NCBI RefSeq assembly: GCF_040958095.1
Contig: NC_091152.1
Location: 20,246,744-20,310,743, forward strand
Direction: 5' to 3'
Length of the DNA: 64,000 nucleotides
Source: Procambarus clarkii
Lineage: Eukaryota; Arthropoda; Malacostraca; Decapoda; Cambaridae
In this document: positions 21,179 to 33,018 of the stretch, piece after piece
Layout of the letters: each line of letters opens with the position of its first letter
Position numbering within the stretch: position 1 is the stretch's first letter
Program-made: the position numbers and the translations under genes
The notes under the pieces: model-generated
What the model was told of the DNA's origin: nothing
The model's database searches: none
The model's input: only the letters and a program-made list of their open reading frames with translations

Positions 21179-21629
21179 TAAAAAGGGCGGGAATGGAAGC
21201 CGTGTGATAGTAAAGACGAGAATCGCCCCTTGGCCGCAAAGCAGGAATTATTACCTGTAGCAATTGCTATTGTAGACGAGTTTGGGATATTGTAACCTTT
21301 ACATGTTTGGGTGACATTATTCAAAGAGTTTAGTTTGTTGTTTAATAGTCATGGGTACAACAGTCTGATATTGTAAGTGTAATGACGTGTTATGAGAGCT
21401 GAGACGAGGCCTGGAGCAGACGGCAGAGTGAGACCGGGGGTGGGGTGTGTAGAGCTCCGATGCGGGACGGGAGCGAGTCTTCTCTGTGGCCAGGCTGTAG
21501 CATCTTGCAAGAGTAAGAAACTAGACTCGAGTGTTAAATTGTTGCTGGTGAATGTGATGGTGTTGAACATCCCAAGTATGTACAGAACGTCAGTCACTGA
21601 ACCGCTGCTGGTGTAAGACCGTCGACGCT
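21179..21629. other. Inter-repeat spacer with empty insertion site
   Basis: No gene is seen. The uninterrupted AATGACGTGTT at 21381-21391 is the empty counterpart of the site that carries a 711-bp insertion at 31692-32402. Confidence 0.6.
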
Positions 21630-21770
21630 CCTGTTGTTGTTGTTGTCTTAGATTCAGCTACTCAGAACAAAAAGTTCCAAGCAGCGCGGGCTATGGTGAG
21701 CCCGTAAGTGGAGGCTCTTCGGAGCCATTATCTGTATCAATAGCTGATACTAGAGATCTGGGGATGGATG
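21630..21770 (-). mobile_element. (AAC)n-tailed retroelement fragment, interval 1
   Basis: Reading the minus strand, hairpin-forming GGGCTCACCATAGCCC and GGAACTTTTTGTTC are followed by GAGTAGCTGAATCTAAGAC and an (AAC)n tail at 21632-21646. I recall this as a common decapod SINE-like repeat. The 5' limit is uncertain. Confidence 0.6.
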
Positions 21771-21994
21771 ATGAAGGGTCTTCATGGTGGTTTTCAGCCC
21801 TGGAGGGCTGGCTGTATTAGTTATGGAGCTGGTGGGGTTAGTGTAGACCTCTAGGTTTTCCGTTTTTTCTTTGAATGAGACTTTGGCTGAGCCGTGCTGT
21901 CGTCGGAGTTTCACGAGGTGGTCTCCATGAGAAGTTCTTGTACGGAGTAGGTGTATTTGTGGTGCGGCGGTTACGAGTTAGAAGAGGACGGGTT

Positions 21995-24613
21995 ACGACC
22001 TGCAACGTGTCCGCCACAAGAGTACCACGGGGGTAAAGGACCGGCGAGACATCAGGAACGAACTTACCCGCAATCTTGCGGACACGCTTCCATATCTGCG
22101 GCAGAGGAGTTTCGGACGTAATGGTGGAAACATGAGACTTCCAACACTCACGCTTAGCTGTACGAATGGTCAGCGTCGAAGATGGTCTCATGAGAAAGGA
22201 GGAGGGCGCGAGGGAGAGGTCAGAGAGCAGCACGGAGGGTAAATAGGTTGTAGTCCGCCTTAGTAAACTGCCACCTAGGGAAGGAGAGGGGAGGGTGAAG
22301 AGAAAAAGGCAACAAGGATGGGGAAAATGGTTACTGCAATGGAGATCATCAAGAACCCGAAACGTGAAAAACATGTAAAGAGACGACGAGCAGAGAGAAA
22401 GATCAAGACAGGAAAGGGTGCGAGACCGAGAGTCCAAATGAGTGAGCTCACGAGAATTCAGAAGAGACAGGGAGGAAGAGAGGATGAACGGTTTGAGAAG
22501 GCGACCCCGGGTGTTTGTCAGGCTATGGCCCCAGAGGGAATGTCGACAATTGAAATCACCCAGCAGGAGCACCGGCTCTGGCAAAGAGTCCGTTGGGTGC
22601 TTAAGATCGGGAAGAAAAAGCGGGACATTTGGAGGGAGATAAAGGGAACGTACCATTTACGCACAAAGACACGTGCAACAGAACATTGGAGAGGCGACAG
22701 AAAAAGCAAAGGGGGACGAACGGAACATCAGAACGAGTCAAGAGAGCGGAGAAGAGGAACGGGTGGGGGGGGGGGGGAGAGAAAGGAATAGTCACGGAAG
22801 CGACCAGGACGAGCACCAAGCATCGGCTCCTGGAGACAGACACAAAGGGGCGAAAACTTCGAAATCCGAAGTTGGCATAATATTCACGAATATTCCATTG
22901 AAGAATAGACATCGACAAGAAGAGAAAGGACAGCAACAGAGGACAATGGAGCGAGTGTGTCGGAGGCAGGGGGCGAGGAAGAATGTGAAGCCTTCTTACC
23001 CGCCGGGGAGGAGAGAGAGGAGACAGGCTTATGGTTCCGACTCAAAGAGACCGGCATCCCAGCAATGTACCGGGCAACAGATTCAAGCGTCTCACCAGGA
23101 GCAGCAGAACGATTGCAAACACGATGGCCGCTGGGAGAGTGATGGACATCAGCTCGCACTAACAGGCGGCGTGGGGAGCTAAGAGATGGGGGAGAAGGAT
23201 GGGAAGGAGGATAGGAGGGAGACGAAGAAGACAGGAGACGAGATAGACTGGGCAGAAAGGGGAACCCCCAGACAGAACCATGAGGGGGACTAGCGTAGAA
23301 CTGAAAGGAACAGAGGCGGCGGCGGTGGGCGTGTCTGAGTCTAAGGCCAGGAAACGATTGAGAGACTGAGGAAGGCGAAGGGACTGATGGCAACGATCAC
23401 GAGGGGGACGAGTAAATGTATCTACCTGGAGGACAGAATGGCCTTTGGCTTCGAGGATATACCAATCATCACCGTGACAGTTCTGCAGATTCCTAACACC
23501 GGTCGCAACATGGGGTGGGAGGAGAAGTGCCAACACCGGCATTCAACAGAGCGATCTTTGAGACCCGAGCAGGGGTCTTGCCACGGCAGGACAAGGCGGC
23601 CAAGCAGGTTGCTGCATCCTGAAAAGGAGCAGCAACAAATGTACAGAGACTGGTGGGGTTGAAAGTAACAGGCATCTACTGAATCAACGAGGTGTCTATG
23701 GAGGAAGAAATCAGGTGGTGTAGAACCCAGAGGGAGGAGATCAAAGTATTTGGCCCACGAAGCGGGACCAAACAAGGCCTGGTACGCATCAGTATGGGGA
23801 GGGATCGCGCAAGTGCGGCCATGGAGTGGACTGCGTTGAGATCCACCAGAGAGAAGGGGGTTAAAACGCATTGTCACAATGAGAGCGAGCCGTGCGAGGG
23901 GAAAGAGGTGGTCACCACTGGGGGGAGTGTGACTCGAACCAACCACAGAGGAGGGAGGGAGAGCAGAGGGAAGTAGTCAGGATGGTCAAAGGAGGAGCAA
24001 GGTTGGGGCCCAATGCAGCGAGAGCTACAGAGCCCGGTCCGACTCGGGGGGGGGGGGGGGGGGGGACTTTGTCGCCCACCTAACGAGCAAGAAGGTACAA
24101 ACGGAACAGAATGAGACACGAGACAAGAAATTATTTTCATTCACGAATGGGCCCCCATCCCCCCCACACTCACCACGGAGCCACATTTAGAGGCAGGACA
24201 CAGATGCGAGATGTTGCCGGGGCTCCCTAGAGGTGCGTCGTGAGTATACGCCCCACAAACGCCACCTTAAGAACCGTCAGTCCGTCGAGATCGGGTTAAG
24301 TGACGAAAAGAGCATTGACAATAAAAGGGTTCCCTCGCTCGAGCCGTTTGGTACTACAGTTCTACGGGTGCAAGAATATGCCGCCTCAAACACCCGGGCA
24401 TCAAAACAAAAGGCCAAAAAGAATCAAAACAGGCAAAAGGTCGGTGGGAAATGACAATTGGAAAGGAGAAAAAGATAAGGGAAAGTCATCCAACAGAATT
24501 CGTGAGGACAGCAGCAGGAGCATAAGGCCACAGAAGCACTGTACCAAGGAGCATCACTCCAACATCCGCCCACCAAGCCCCCTCACAGCAGCAGCGAGCC
24601 AGATAGGGACGGG
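21995..24613 (-). mobile_element. LINE B copy 1 (degraded, lacks RT)
   Basis: Minus-strand LINE B with the 5' leader, ORF1 (zinc-knuckle and FGPASWAKYFDLLPL regions) and the endonuclease part of ORF2 (SILQWNIREYYAN). The RT and RNase H parts are absent. ORF1 also has an internal deletion near 23378, joining sequences apart in LINE A. A run of about 21 Gs lies near 24045-24066. Many frame breaks show it is long dead. The 5' end abuts the 3' end of gene copy 2. Confidence 0.85.
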
Positions 24614-26170
24614 ATGTTAAATAAACAAGCATTCTGTAAAGTACTTTATTTCGAAGTACATAAAGTAAATAAATGTTCTGGCACTTGTACATTTGTAACA
24701 AAGGTAATTTTTAGAGCAGCTCAAGGCACTCTTAAACTAAAAATTTAAAAGACCAGCGTACAAGATCAAACAATTTGCTCTACCAATAAAGTAGACTATA
24801 AATTCTTGTTCCATTTCAGTATTGGCACAACTCTCAATTTCTACTAAACATTTCACATTAGTCTGCCTAGTAGATGACCACTCACTAGAGATTTGCACAT
24901 TTACTCTATATTCACAAGTTTAGCCGACGTATTTCAATAAGTACAATATCTACCAGCATCGACCATAGAAGACTAGAATTAAGTAGTCTTCCATCATACT
25001 TTGAAAAGGTATTTGATGTTTTACTTTAATCTAACGCAAAGAATTTTAGTGAAGCACTTACAGGTCTGCTGGCTACATGCCGGCCGTCAATGCTATAGAC
25101 TATGATGTTTACATTCTAAATCAATTTATATCTACACTATACCAGCCAGCAATGTGTAGCAATTACAAAAGTACATTTTACAATGCTTTCTAAACCATGA
25201 CTAACATGACATCACAAATACATTGTCTGCTCACAAGGAACCCTGGAAACCATGTAGAGAATAATTATGTCTGATTAAGACCTTAGAGCAGGAATCTACT
25301 AGTTCCTTTATGTGACCCGACAGGGTTGTGAATCACATTGTACCGTGCTGCAGGAAGCGCATGCTAGACTATAGTGCACTTAAAAACCTTGTTATATCCG
25401 AATAATTCAGTATTTTTAAAGGTAATTGGTAAAACAAGTTACTAAAATACATGATAGCAAGAGAAATTTGAGCGGACTAAAATTACACAATGTAATGTAT
25501 TTTTTCTAGGAACAGCATTGCTGTATTTAAAATATGAAGGTTATTGCTGTATTTAAAATATGAACAGTCGAACCACTGTCTTTCTCCTTCATGCATTTGG
25601 GCAAAATGTATAAACTCCCAAATGCCAGATAATGGACACTAAAGACACTCAAGATGCCAAATACAGTTAAAATGACCTGTGGAAGAGGCACGAGTTATAG
25701 TTTAAGTTCTTCCTCCACACCTTAGGCTAGAAAAGGCTTTTTAGCCTCTAAACTGCCCATTTGTCCACATACTTCCCTATTGCCCCAGTGACACATTACA
25801 CTTAAACCCTTAAAGTGCTAAGGAGGGAGAGGTTAACAAATGTTAAAATTAAAAATCTGAATCCTACTTTGGGTTCACTTTACAATAAAATACCAATAAA
25901 ATGTCAAGCACGAGCTCTTAAAATCTTGTCGATTAGTCTTATTGGAGATCCTACTAGGTTTGAAAGTTTTGATAACTATGGCGTCTAGCCATTTTTCAAA
26001 ATCTTTTTTCTGAGCCAATCATGTGTTTATACCAAGTTCCCTTCTCCAAACCAACAAAGAAAATCTGCCTTGACAGGCATCACGTTCTCCAATGCCACAG
26101 ACTTGGTAAGTTTTGTCCATCTGAAGTTCTTGCAGCATCAAGTTCTCCCACAAACGGCCAGTGTTACATG
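24614..26170 (-). CDS. Gene copy 2, terminal exon E5 and 3' UTR
   Basis: Same organisation as copy 1: acceptor TTTCAG before 26170, a 49-codon reading to TGA at 26019-26021, a 1.4-kb AT-rich 3' UTR and AATAAA at 24645-24650. The encoded stretch is identical to copy 1. Coding status is uncertain, for the same phase reason given there. Confidence 0.4.
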
Positions 26171-26250
26171 CTGAAACATTATAATAATGACTTATTTAAA
26201 TGACCACAAAACATTTAAATATTAAGTTCCTTTGTTAAAAAAGTGTATAT

Positions 26251-26657
26251 AGTCGACCCGGGAACCACCGATTACACCCGTTATCGCACTTGCTTATAGT
26301 CTATTTGGCTTATTCACAAGTGCATGCGAGACTAATTTATGATATTTGGTTTACCTTTAAATTCTGAGTAGAAAATACTGATCGAACCTAACCTTAGTAG
26401 GTTAAGATTACAGTTAGTACTGAACCTATACTTATATTGATATTACAGCTTTTTAAAAATAGCTAAACTAAAATATTTAAATAAATTTTAAAGCAATTCA
26501 TGATATTGTCAAATTTTGTACAAAATCTATTGTTTAATAAAACAGGAAGACTTTGCATCTAAAAAAAATATAGATTTGAATAAGTCACATATATACTTAT
26601 TTACAAGCCAAATAGTGATTAAGCAATAAGTCATATGTGCCGTCTAGTGGGTCGACT
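26251..26657. mobile_element. MITE-like element in intron, copy 2
   Basis: AGTCGACCC ends in inverted orientation, as in copy 1, with near-identical sequence. Confidence 0.45.
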
Positions 26658-26944
26658 GGTTACCCCATATATATTTAAGAAAAAATTGCAATTACGAGTA
26701 AATCATATACAGGCCAGTCATATATATAAAGTATTTGTTCAGAAAATTAGAATAAGCCTCCCCTTTATTATGAAAATATCAGGGGGCCCCAACAAGAAAT
26801 TTATAGCCTAGTGGACCGAAGTTACTCGGTTACAAAAGTTTTCCCAAAATAGGAAGCTAGAGCCAAAATAGCCAAGACAAGAATTGGTTCACCACAACGC
26901 GATATTTAATCTAGTTTGAAACAGTTGCCACAAAGAATACTTAC

Positions 26945-27066
26945 AAGTCTCAAGAACCGATGGCAGGTACTTGGCCGTTTATTATACCAGTAATTTCCAG
27001 TAAATTTATCTGGAACATCACTATTGAAGCTTTTCTTTGGCAATTCATTGCTCAGGCGAAACAAAA
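26945..27066 (-). CDS. Gene copy 2, internal exon E4
   Basis: 122-nt exon with the same acceptor and GTAAGTATT donor as copy 1, and the exon sequence itself is the same. The only coding-strand difference visible in the surrounding open frame (Phe to Tyr) falls in the upstream intronic part. Confidence 0.5.
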
Positions 27067-27489
27067 CTGGTGAAAAAAAAAAATAAGTGGAGAAACTTAT
27101 AGAAAAAACATTTGTGCAGAATCTAGTTCCCACCCTCCCCCTGAATACAAGAAAGAAACCATATTCTTCATATCTTGGCAAAGCCACTATTTCTATTTAA
27201 AATATGCTAGGCATCTAAACCCTAAAAAAATTAAAAAGTTACTTTACAAAAGGCTCCACTACTTGGCCCAAGTCAATTTTTCTTCATACAATATTGTAAC
27301 TTATGCCTTTAGTTAGCAACCATTTCTAATTGGATAAGAAAACTGGTTACAAACTTTTTAACTTCCAATAATTGAAAGTTCACTGTATAATCTTACCTTT
27401 TTTATGCACTTCAGCAGTTAAGAACTTTAGCCACAGGAAGATCACCGTTTATTCCATCTAGCATAGTTCATTTTCTTGGGCTGTGGCCT

Positions 27490-30400
27490 CTAATCATCTA
27501 CACTAGAATCTGAATACTCTAGTAGTGGAGGACTTGGCAATGGTACTGGTCCTCCAATGAGCAACAGAGTCACGAAGAGGAGGCGTGAGCGCCAATGCCA
27601 ATGCTGACTGGACAACGAGTCACTGGTTTGTGAAGGTGGAGTTCTATCCATTAATGGCTCTTGTGGTGTAGACGCTTGCTCAGGCACGACAGGAGCCCGA
27701 GCCTCATCATTGAATAAAATGTTCCTAGCAGAAGATTGTCTCATAATTATCTCTACATAATAATCTATTATTTGTAAAGGTGTAAAGGATTGAGAGGCAC
27801 TGCTCTGAGTGCTGTTACCTGGAGAGAAATCCCCCAAACCTGGTGCCAGGCCAGGCCCGGCAACGGGTCGCTCCCGGCTCTCAGGCCTGGCGGCGTGCCG
27901 CTTCCGGCTCCCAGGCCTGGCGGCACTCTGGTGCCTAACAGGAGAATCCACCACGCCGGGTGTCAAGGGGGCACAGGGGTACCGATCTGCGACTACAGGA
28001 CCGGTCATATGCCGCTCCCTAATGTCAGGCCCAGCGGCGTGCCGCTCCCGGCCCAGAGACCCAGTGGCATCCCCAACCAGAGGCCCGGCGGCGTCCCCAT
28101 CATCTGCCAAAGGCTCTGCGGTGTGCCGCTCCCGGCTCCCAGGCCCGGCGGCGTCCCCATCCTCTGCCAAAGGCTCGGCGGTGTGCCGCTTCCGGCTCCC
28201 AGGCCTGGCGGCACTCTGGTGCCTAACAGGAGAATCCACCACGCCGGGTGTCAAGGGAGCACAGGGGTACCGATCTGCAACCACAGGACCAGTCATGTGC
28301 CGCTCCCGTATGCGAGGCCCAGCGGCGTGCCGCTCCCGACACCCAGTGGCATCCCCGGCTAGAGGCTCGGCGGCGTCCCCATCCTCAGCCAGAGGCCCGG
28401 CGGCGTCCCCATCCTCGGCCAGAGGCCCGGCGGCGTCCCCATCCTCGGCCAGAGGCCCGGCGGTGTCCCCATCCTTGGCCAGAGGCCCGGCGGTGTCCCC
28501 ATCCTTGGCCAGAGGCCCGGCGGTGTCCCCATCCTTGGCCAGAGGCCCGGCGGTGTCCCCATCCTCGGCCAGAGGCCCGGCGGTGTCCCCATCCTCGGCC
28601 AGAGGCCCGGCGGTGTCCCCATCCTCGGCCAGAGGCCCGGCGGTGTCCCCATCCTCGGCCAGAGGCCCGGCGGTGTCCCCATCCTCGGCCAGAGGCCCGG
28701 CGGTGTCCCCATCCTCGGCCAGAGGCCCGGCGGTGTCCCCATCCTCGGCCAGAGGCCTGGCAGCGTGCCGCTTCCGGCTCCCAGGCCCGGCAGCACTCGG
28801 GTGCCTAACAGGAGAACAATCTACCACGCTGGTAGTCAAGGGAGCACAGGGGTACCGATCTGCAACCACAGGACCAGTCATGTGCCGCTCCCTGATGCGA
28901 GGCCCGGCGGTGTGCCGCTCCCTGCCCAGAGACCCAGTGGCATCCCCGGCTAGACGCCCGGCGGCGTCCCCATCCTCGGCCAGAGGCCCGGCGGCGTCCC
29001 CATCATCTGCCAAAGGCCTGGCGGCGTGCCGCTTCCGGCTCGCTGGCCTGGCAACACTCGGGTGACTAACAGGAGAACAATCCACCACGCCGGTTGTCAA
29101 GGGAGCACAGGGGTACCGATCTGCGACTACAGGACCAGTCATATGCGGCTCCCTGCCCCGTGACCCAGCGGCATCCCCGGCCAGAAGCCCGGCGGCGTGC
29201 CGCTCCCGAGACCCAGTGGCATCCCCGGCCAGAGGCCCGGCGGCGTCCCCATCCTCTGCCAGAGGCCCAGCAGCGTCCCCGGCCGCAGGCGCGGCAGCAA
29301 CAGTCGGGCGCCGAACTCGTCGCTTACGACCACGCTTGCGTCTATCAGACTTTCCAGGCTTCGTTGACACAGTCGAGAGAGTTTCCTCCCGCTTTTGCAA
29401 GGCAGCTGGGTTATCCGCCTTTGCATGTTTCTTATTCTTTGCGAGTACTCCAGGGGCCCCGGCACCAGCCTCCCCAGGTCCAGGGGCCCCGGCGCCAGCC
29501 TCCCCAGGTCCAGGGGCCCCGGCATCGCCCCCCGAAGTTCCAGAATCCCCAGTACCACCACCGGAGGCCCCAGCACCAGTGGCCCCAGCACCAGAGGCAC
29601 CAGAGGCACCAGCAGCACCAGAGGCACCAGTGTCCCCAGCACCACCAGAGGCACCAGTGTCCCCAGCACCACCAGAGGCACCAGTGGCCCCAGCACCAGA
29701 GGCACCAGTGGCCCCAGCACCACCAGAGGCACCAGCACCGGAGGCCTCAGCACCAGAGGCCCCAGCACCACCAGTGGCCCCAGCACCACCAGAGGCACCA
29801 GTGGCCCCAGCACCACAGGCACCAGTGGCCCCAGCACCACCACCGGCCCCAGCACCGGAGGCCTCAGCATCTAACAGCTGATTAGTGCTCGTGTTCTGTC
29901 CAGGAACCAAATTATCACGCACTTCAACTTCACCGTACGCGTCTTCGTCAGCATCATGCCAGTCGTCAGGGTCGAGGCCTGAAACGGACTCCAGCCAACA
30001 CCTAGACGCGTCGTTCCGAGACGACATCGATTCTGCATCCTGCCAAACCTGGATATCGTTTTTCCAGGTGTTAAGTAGTTCACTTGGGTACGCGTAGCGT
30101 GTCTCCAGGCCACTTTCCATCATATCTCTGTAGTCGCAATTATCTGCACGATGGACTGCATTCAAGTTATTCTTTGTAGATTCATCTTCAATTTTATTAG
30201 TTTGTGTCAGTAAGCAATTTTCTAAAATATTTCCTTCCATTCTTGTCTTTTCAAGACTTATGCCTTTAATACTTTTAAAACCTTCCATGGTTTGGAGTAG
30301 CTGCCCTGGTTCTAACAATCCTATGGACTCTTCGAAGTTAAATAACTTTTGTCTCTTAAATACATTTTGTAGTCTACTGTCCAAGCGTCCACGAATACCC

Positions 30401-30824
30401 GTCAAGGGTGATTCTGCAAGATAAAAATTACTATAGATTAACTTCATACAAACCATGAAGGTAAGAATTAAGTTTTCTTCTTTTAACCCGATAAGTTTAT
30501 TTACCTTTGCTAGGTCTGAATTATCCTGCCGAACTAAATTGTTCGCTCACATCCCACGTTAGATAAATACATTTAAAAATTACCCTTTTAATCAATCAAA
30601 ACTTTACTTACGATGCATGGAAGTATTATTTGATTCAGGTAATATTTATTTCAATGTAATTACCCCGACATCCCACCGAGGAAACCATCACTTGACAAGT
30701 ACAGCTGTAACCGTCACGTAGGGTGACGACTAGTTAACCTAAGTATATTGTACCCAGCACATCATACCTCTTGTATAAATATCAGCAGCAACAACTTACC
30801 ATTACGAAGGACTAAAATACACAT
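27490..30824 (-). CDS. Gene copy 2: repeat-rich acidic/basic protein
   Basis: Same model as copy 1: ATG 30822-30824, E1 donor after 30800, E3 from 30413 to the stop at 27490, about 982 residues. It differs from copy 1 mainly in repeats. The Gly/Ala segment is rearranged, with an extra PGEAGAGA unit. The decapeptide block has ten Asp-Thr and three Asp-Ala units, and three consecutive units carry Lys in place of Glu (KDGDTAGPLA). A PESRERPVAGPGLAPG stretch before the unique C-terminus is absent from copy 1. All reading frames are intact, and the unique ends are nearly identical to copy 1. Function unknown. Confidence 0.6.
28368..28757. repeat. 30-bp coding minisatellite, copy 2 (13 units)
   Basis: Thirteen units, the first three GCGGCG and the rest GCGGTG along the + strand. 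Three adjacent units share a private CCTTGGCC variant, a sign of local unit duplication. Confidence 0.95.
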
Positions 30825-31339
30825 CTTAAAATAGGATTCCAACGGTTGCTGGAGAATAAAAGGCCTAAGGATGAGCGAGGGGCAGAGAGCTCCAACAAGT
30901 GTCTCCACTGTACTCTCGGGAAGAAGTGTACAGACCAACGCTGACCACCAGCGAGGACAACAATTAAAGTAAGCGGTAAAGAAACTGTGTGATGATCTGC
31001 GTCACGTGGCCACTTTCTGTTTTTGCCCTCAATCAATAGATGGCGCTGTCGATGGACCTGTCACCACAGTCAAATTAGAAGCTTTATTCCCTAAATGATT
31101 TATAATTAAGAAAGTTTATATAATATTACAGTACATTAATTACATGTCATAATAACATTATAGCAAGTAGACATTGTCATTATCAGAATCTTAAACTGTA
31201 TTACAGATGGTGAAACATCAGAGATTTGTACAGTTGAACAAGGACTTTCTTTTCCTTAAGTCAAACGTTGGTTTTACTATTCCCAGGGTTTGGTTGGCCA
31301 TTATTTTCAGGTTCTACCTTTTGGGCAACTTTTAAAGCC

Positions 31340-31479
31340 AGCAGGCTTACAGAGACAAGCCGCCTGTAGAGAGCCAGCAGGCTTACAGAGCCAAGCCGCC
31401 TGTAGAGAGCCAGCAGGCTTACAGAGACAAGCCGCCTGTAGAGAGCCAGCAGGATTACAGAGACAAGCCGCCTGTAGAG
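31340..31479. repeat. 36-bp minisatellite, array 2 (4 units)
   Basis: Four units of the 36-bp repeat; the second has ACAGAGCCAAG and the last AGGATTACAG. Confidence 0.9.
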
Positions 31480-31691
31480 TAAAAAGAGCGGGAAAGGAAG
31501 CCGTGTGACAGTATAGGCGAGAATCGCCCCTTGGCATCAAAGCAGGAATTATTACCTGTAGCAATTGCCATTGTAGACGAGTTTGGGATATTGTAACCTA
31601 TACATGTTTGGGTGACATTACCAAAGAGTTTAGTTTGTTGTTTAATAGACACGGGTACAGCAGTCTGATATTGTAAGTGTAATGACGTGTT

Positions 31692-32402
31692 GTTGGTTAG
31701 TTCCAAGGGGTTGTCATAGCCAGGGGGTGGTAATGGGGGGACGAGCTCCCATGACCTATAAAATGCTCCTATACGGCATGCGTCTCCAATAGCCCCTGAC
31801 AACCAAGTCCAACTCCTGGCCTGCACGGGTGGCTTAGTCTTTAAGTCCGGCGGAACTGCTTTTACCGACAGGAGAAGGGGCGAGACGGGCCTCTGGCGCC
31901 TTAAAACCAGCTGCTCCGGGTAGATGGGACTCGATAGCCTGGGAAGGCAGCCCATCTAGGGGAAGGAAAACCCTGATTTTAAACCTTCGCTGCCTTGCGG
32001 CCATACCTCCTTTTTGGGAAAGGTTTCAGGAGTCAACCTCGAGGAAAAATCCAGAGTTGGAGCCCCTAAGGCAGTTTATTGTTGACGTCGACCTCGTTCT
32101 GGCAGCTCCTGCGACGGTGCTGGAACCATGTGTATTGGCATTTGCCTTTCTATTGGATAATGTCAGCAACGTGGAGAGGGGGGACCTGCTGCATGGGTAA
32201 GTAAATAAGTAATTATCAAAAGAAGGCACCAAACCGGGAAGGCTATGTAGCACCATCAAAAACGCAAAATAATCAGAGGGCGCTAAATATCACCATGCTG
32301 CATGGGTAACAGCTTCTCCTCCTTATCTAGCTACCCAGGCTTTGCGCCCTGTCAGGGCGCAACTCCATAGTCTTCCGAGACTGAAGGATGCCTACTACTA
32401 CT
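31692..32402 (+). mobile_element. (TAC)n-tailed non-LTR or SINE-like element, unit 1
   Basis: A 711-bp insertion flanked by the perfect 11-bp duplication AATGACGTGTT (31681-31691 and 32403-32413). The + strand 3' end is a (TAC)n tail after GACTGAAGGATGCC, so it is a retroelement on the + strand. It has no long open frame of its own. A 95-bp LINE tail is nested inside. The empty site is visible at 21381-21391. Family not named; probably a 5' fragment-rich non-LTR element or a SINE. Confidence 0.8.
32201..32295 (-). mobile_element. 95-bp LINE A-type 3' tail insertion, unit 1
   Basis: A very short, 5'-truncated copy of the LINE A 3' end (GCCTTCCCGGTTTGGTGCC to the TTAC-type tail) is flanked by the perfect 14-bp duplication TGCTGCATGGGTAA (32187-32200 and 32296-32309). 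It is nested in the (TAC)n element. The tail reads GTAAATAAGTAATT on the + strand. Confidence 0.9.
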
Positions 32403-32651
32403 AATGACGTGTTATGAGAGCTGAGACGAGGCCTGGAGCAGACAGCAGAGTGAGACCGGGGGTGGGGGTGTGTAGAGCTCCGATGCGGGACGAGAGCGAG
32501 TCTTCTCTGTGGCCAGGCTGTAGCGTCTTGCAAGAGTAGGAAACTAGACTCGAGTGTTAAATTGTTGTGAGTGAATGTGATGGTGTTGAACACCTGAAGT
32601 ATATACAGAACGTCAGTCACTGAACCGCTGCTGGAGTGACTGTCGACGCTC

Positions 32652-32790
32652 CTGTTGTTGTTGTTGTCTTAGATTCAGCTACTCAGAACAATATGTTCCA
32701 AGCAGCACGGGCTGTGGTGAGCCCGTAAGTGGAGGCTCTTCGGAGCCATTATCTGTATCAATAGATAATACTAGAGATCTGGGGATGGAT
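32652..32790 (-). mobile_element. (AAC)n-tailed retroelement fragment, interval 2
   Basis: Same fragment as at 21630-21770 with a few substitutions (GAACAATATGTTC hairpin). Confidence 0.55.
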
Positions 32791-33018
32791 GATAAGGGTC
32801 TTCATGGTGGTTTTCAGCCCTGGAAAGCTGGCTGTACCAGTTATGGAGCTGGTGAGGTTAGTGTAGACCTCTAGGTTTTCCGTTTTTTCTTTGCATGAGA
32901 CTTTGGCTGAGCCGTGCTGTCGTTGGAGTTTTGCGAGGTGGTCTCCATGAGGAGTTCTTGTTCGGAGTAGGTGTCGTAATTGTGGTGCGGCGGTTACGAG
33001 TTAGAAGATGACAGGTTA

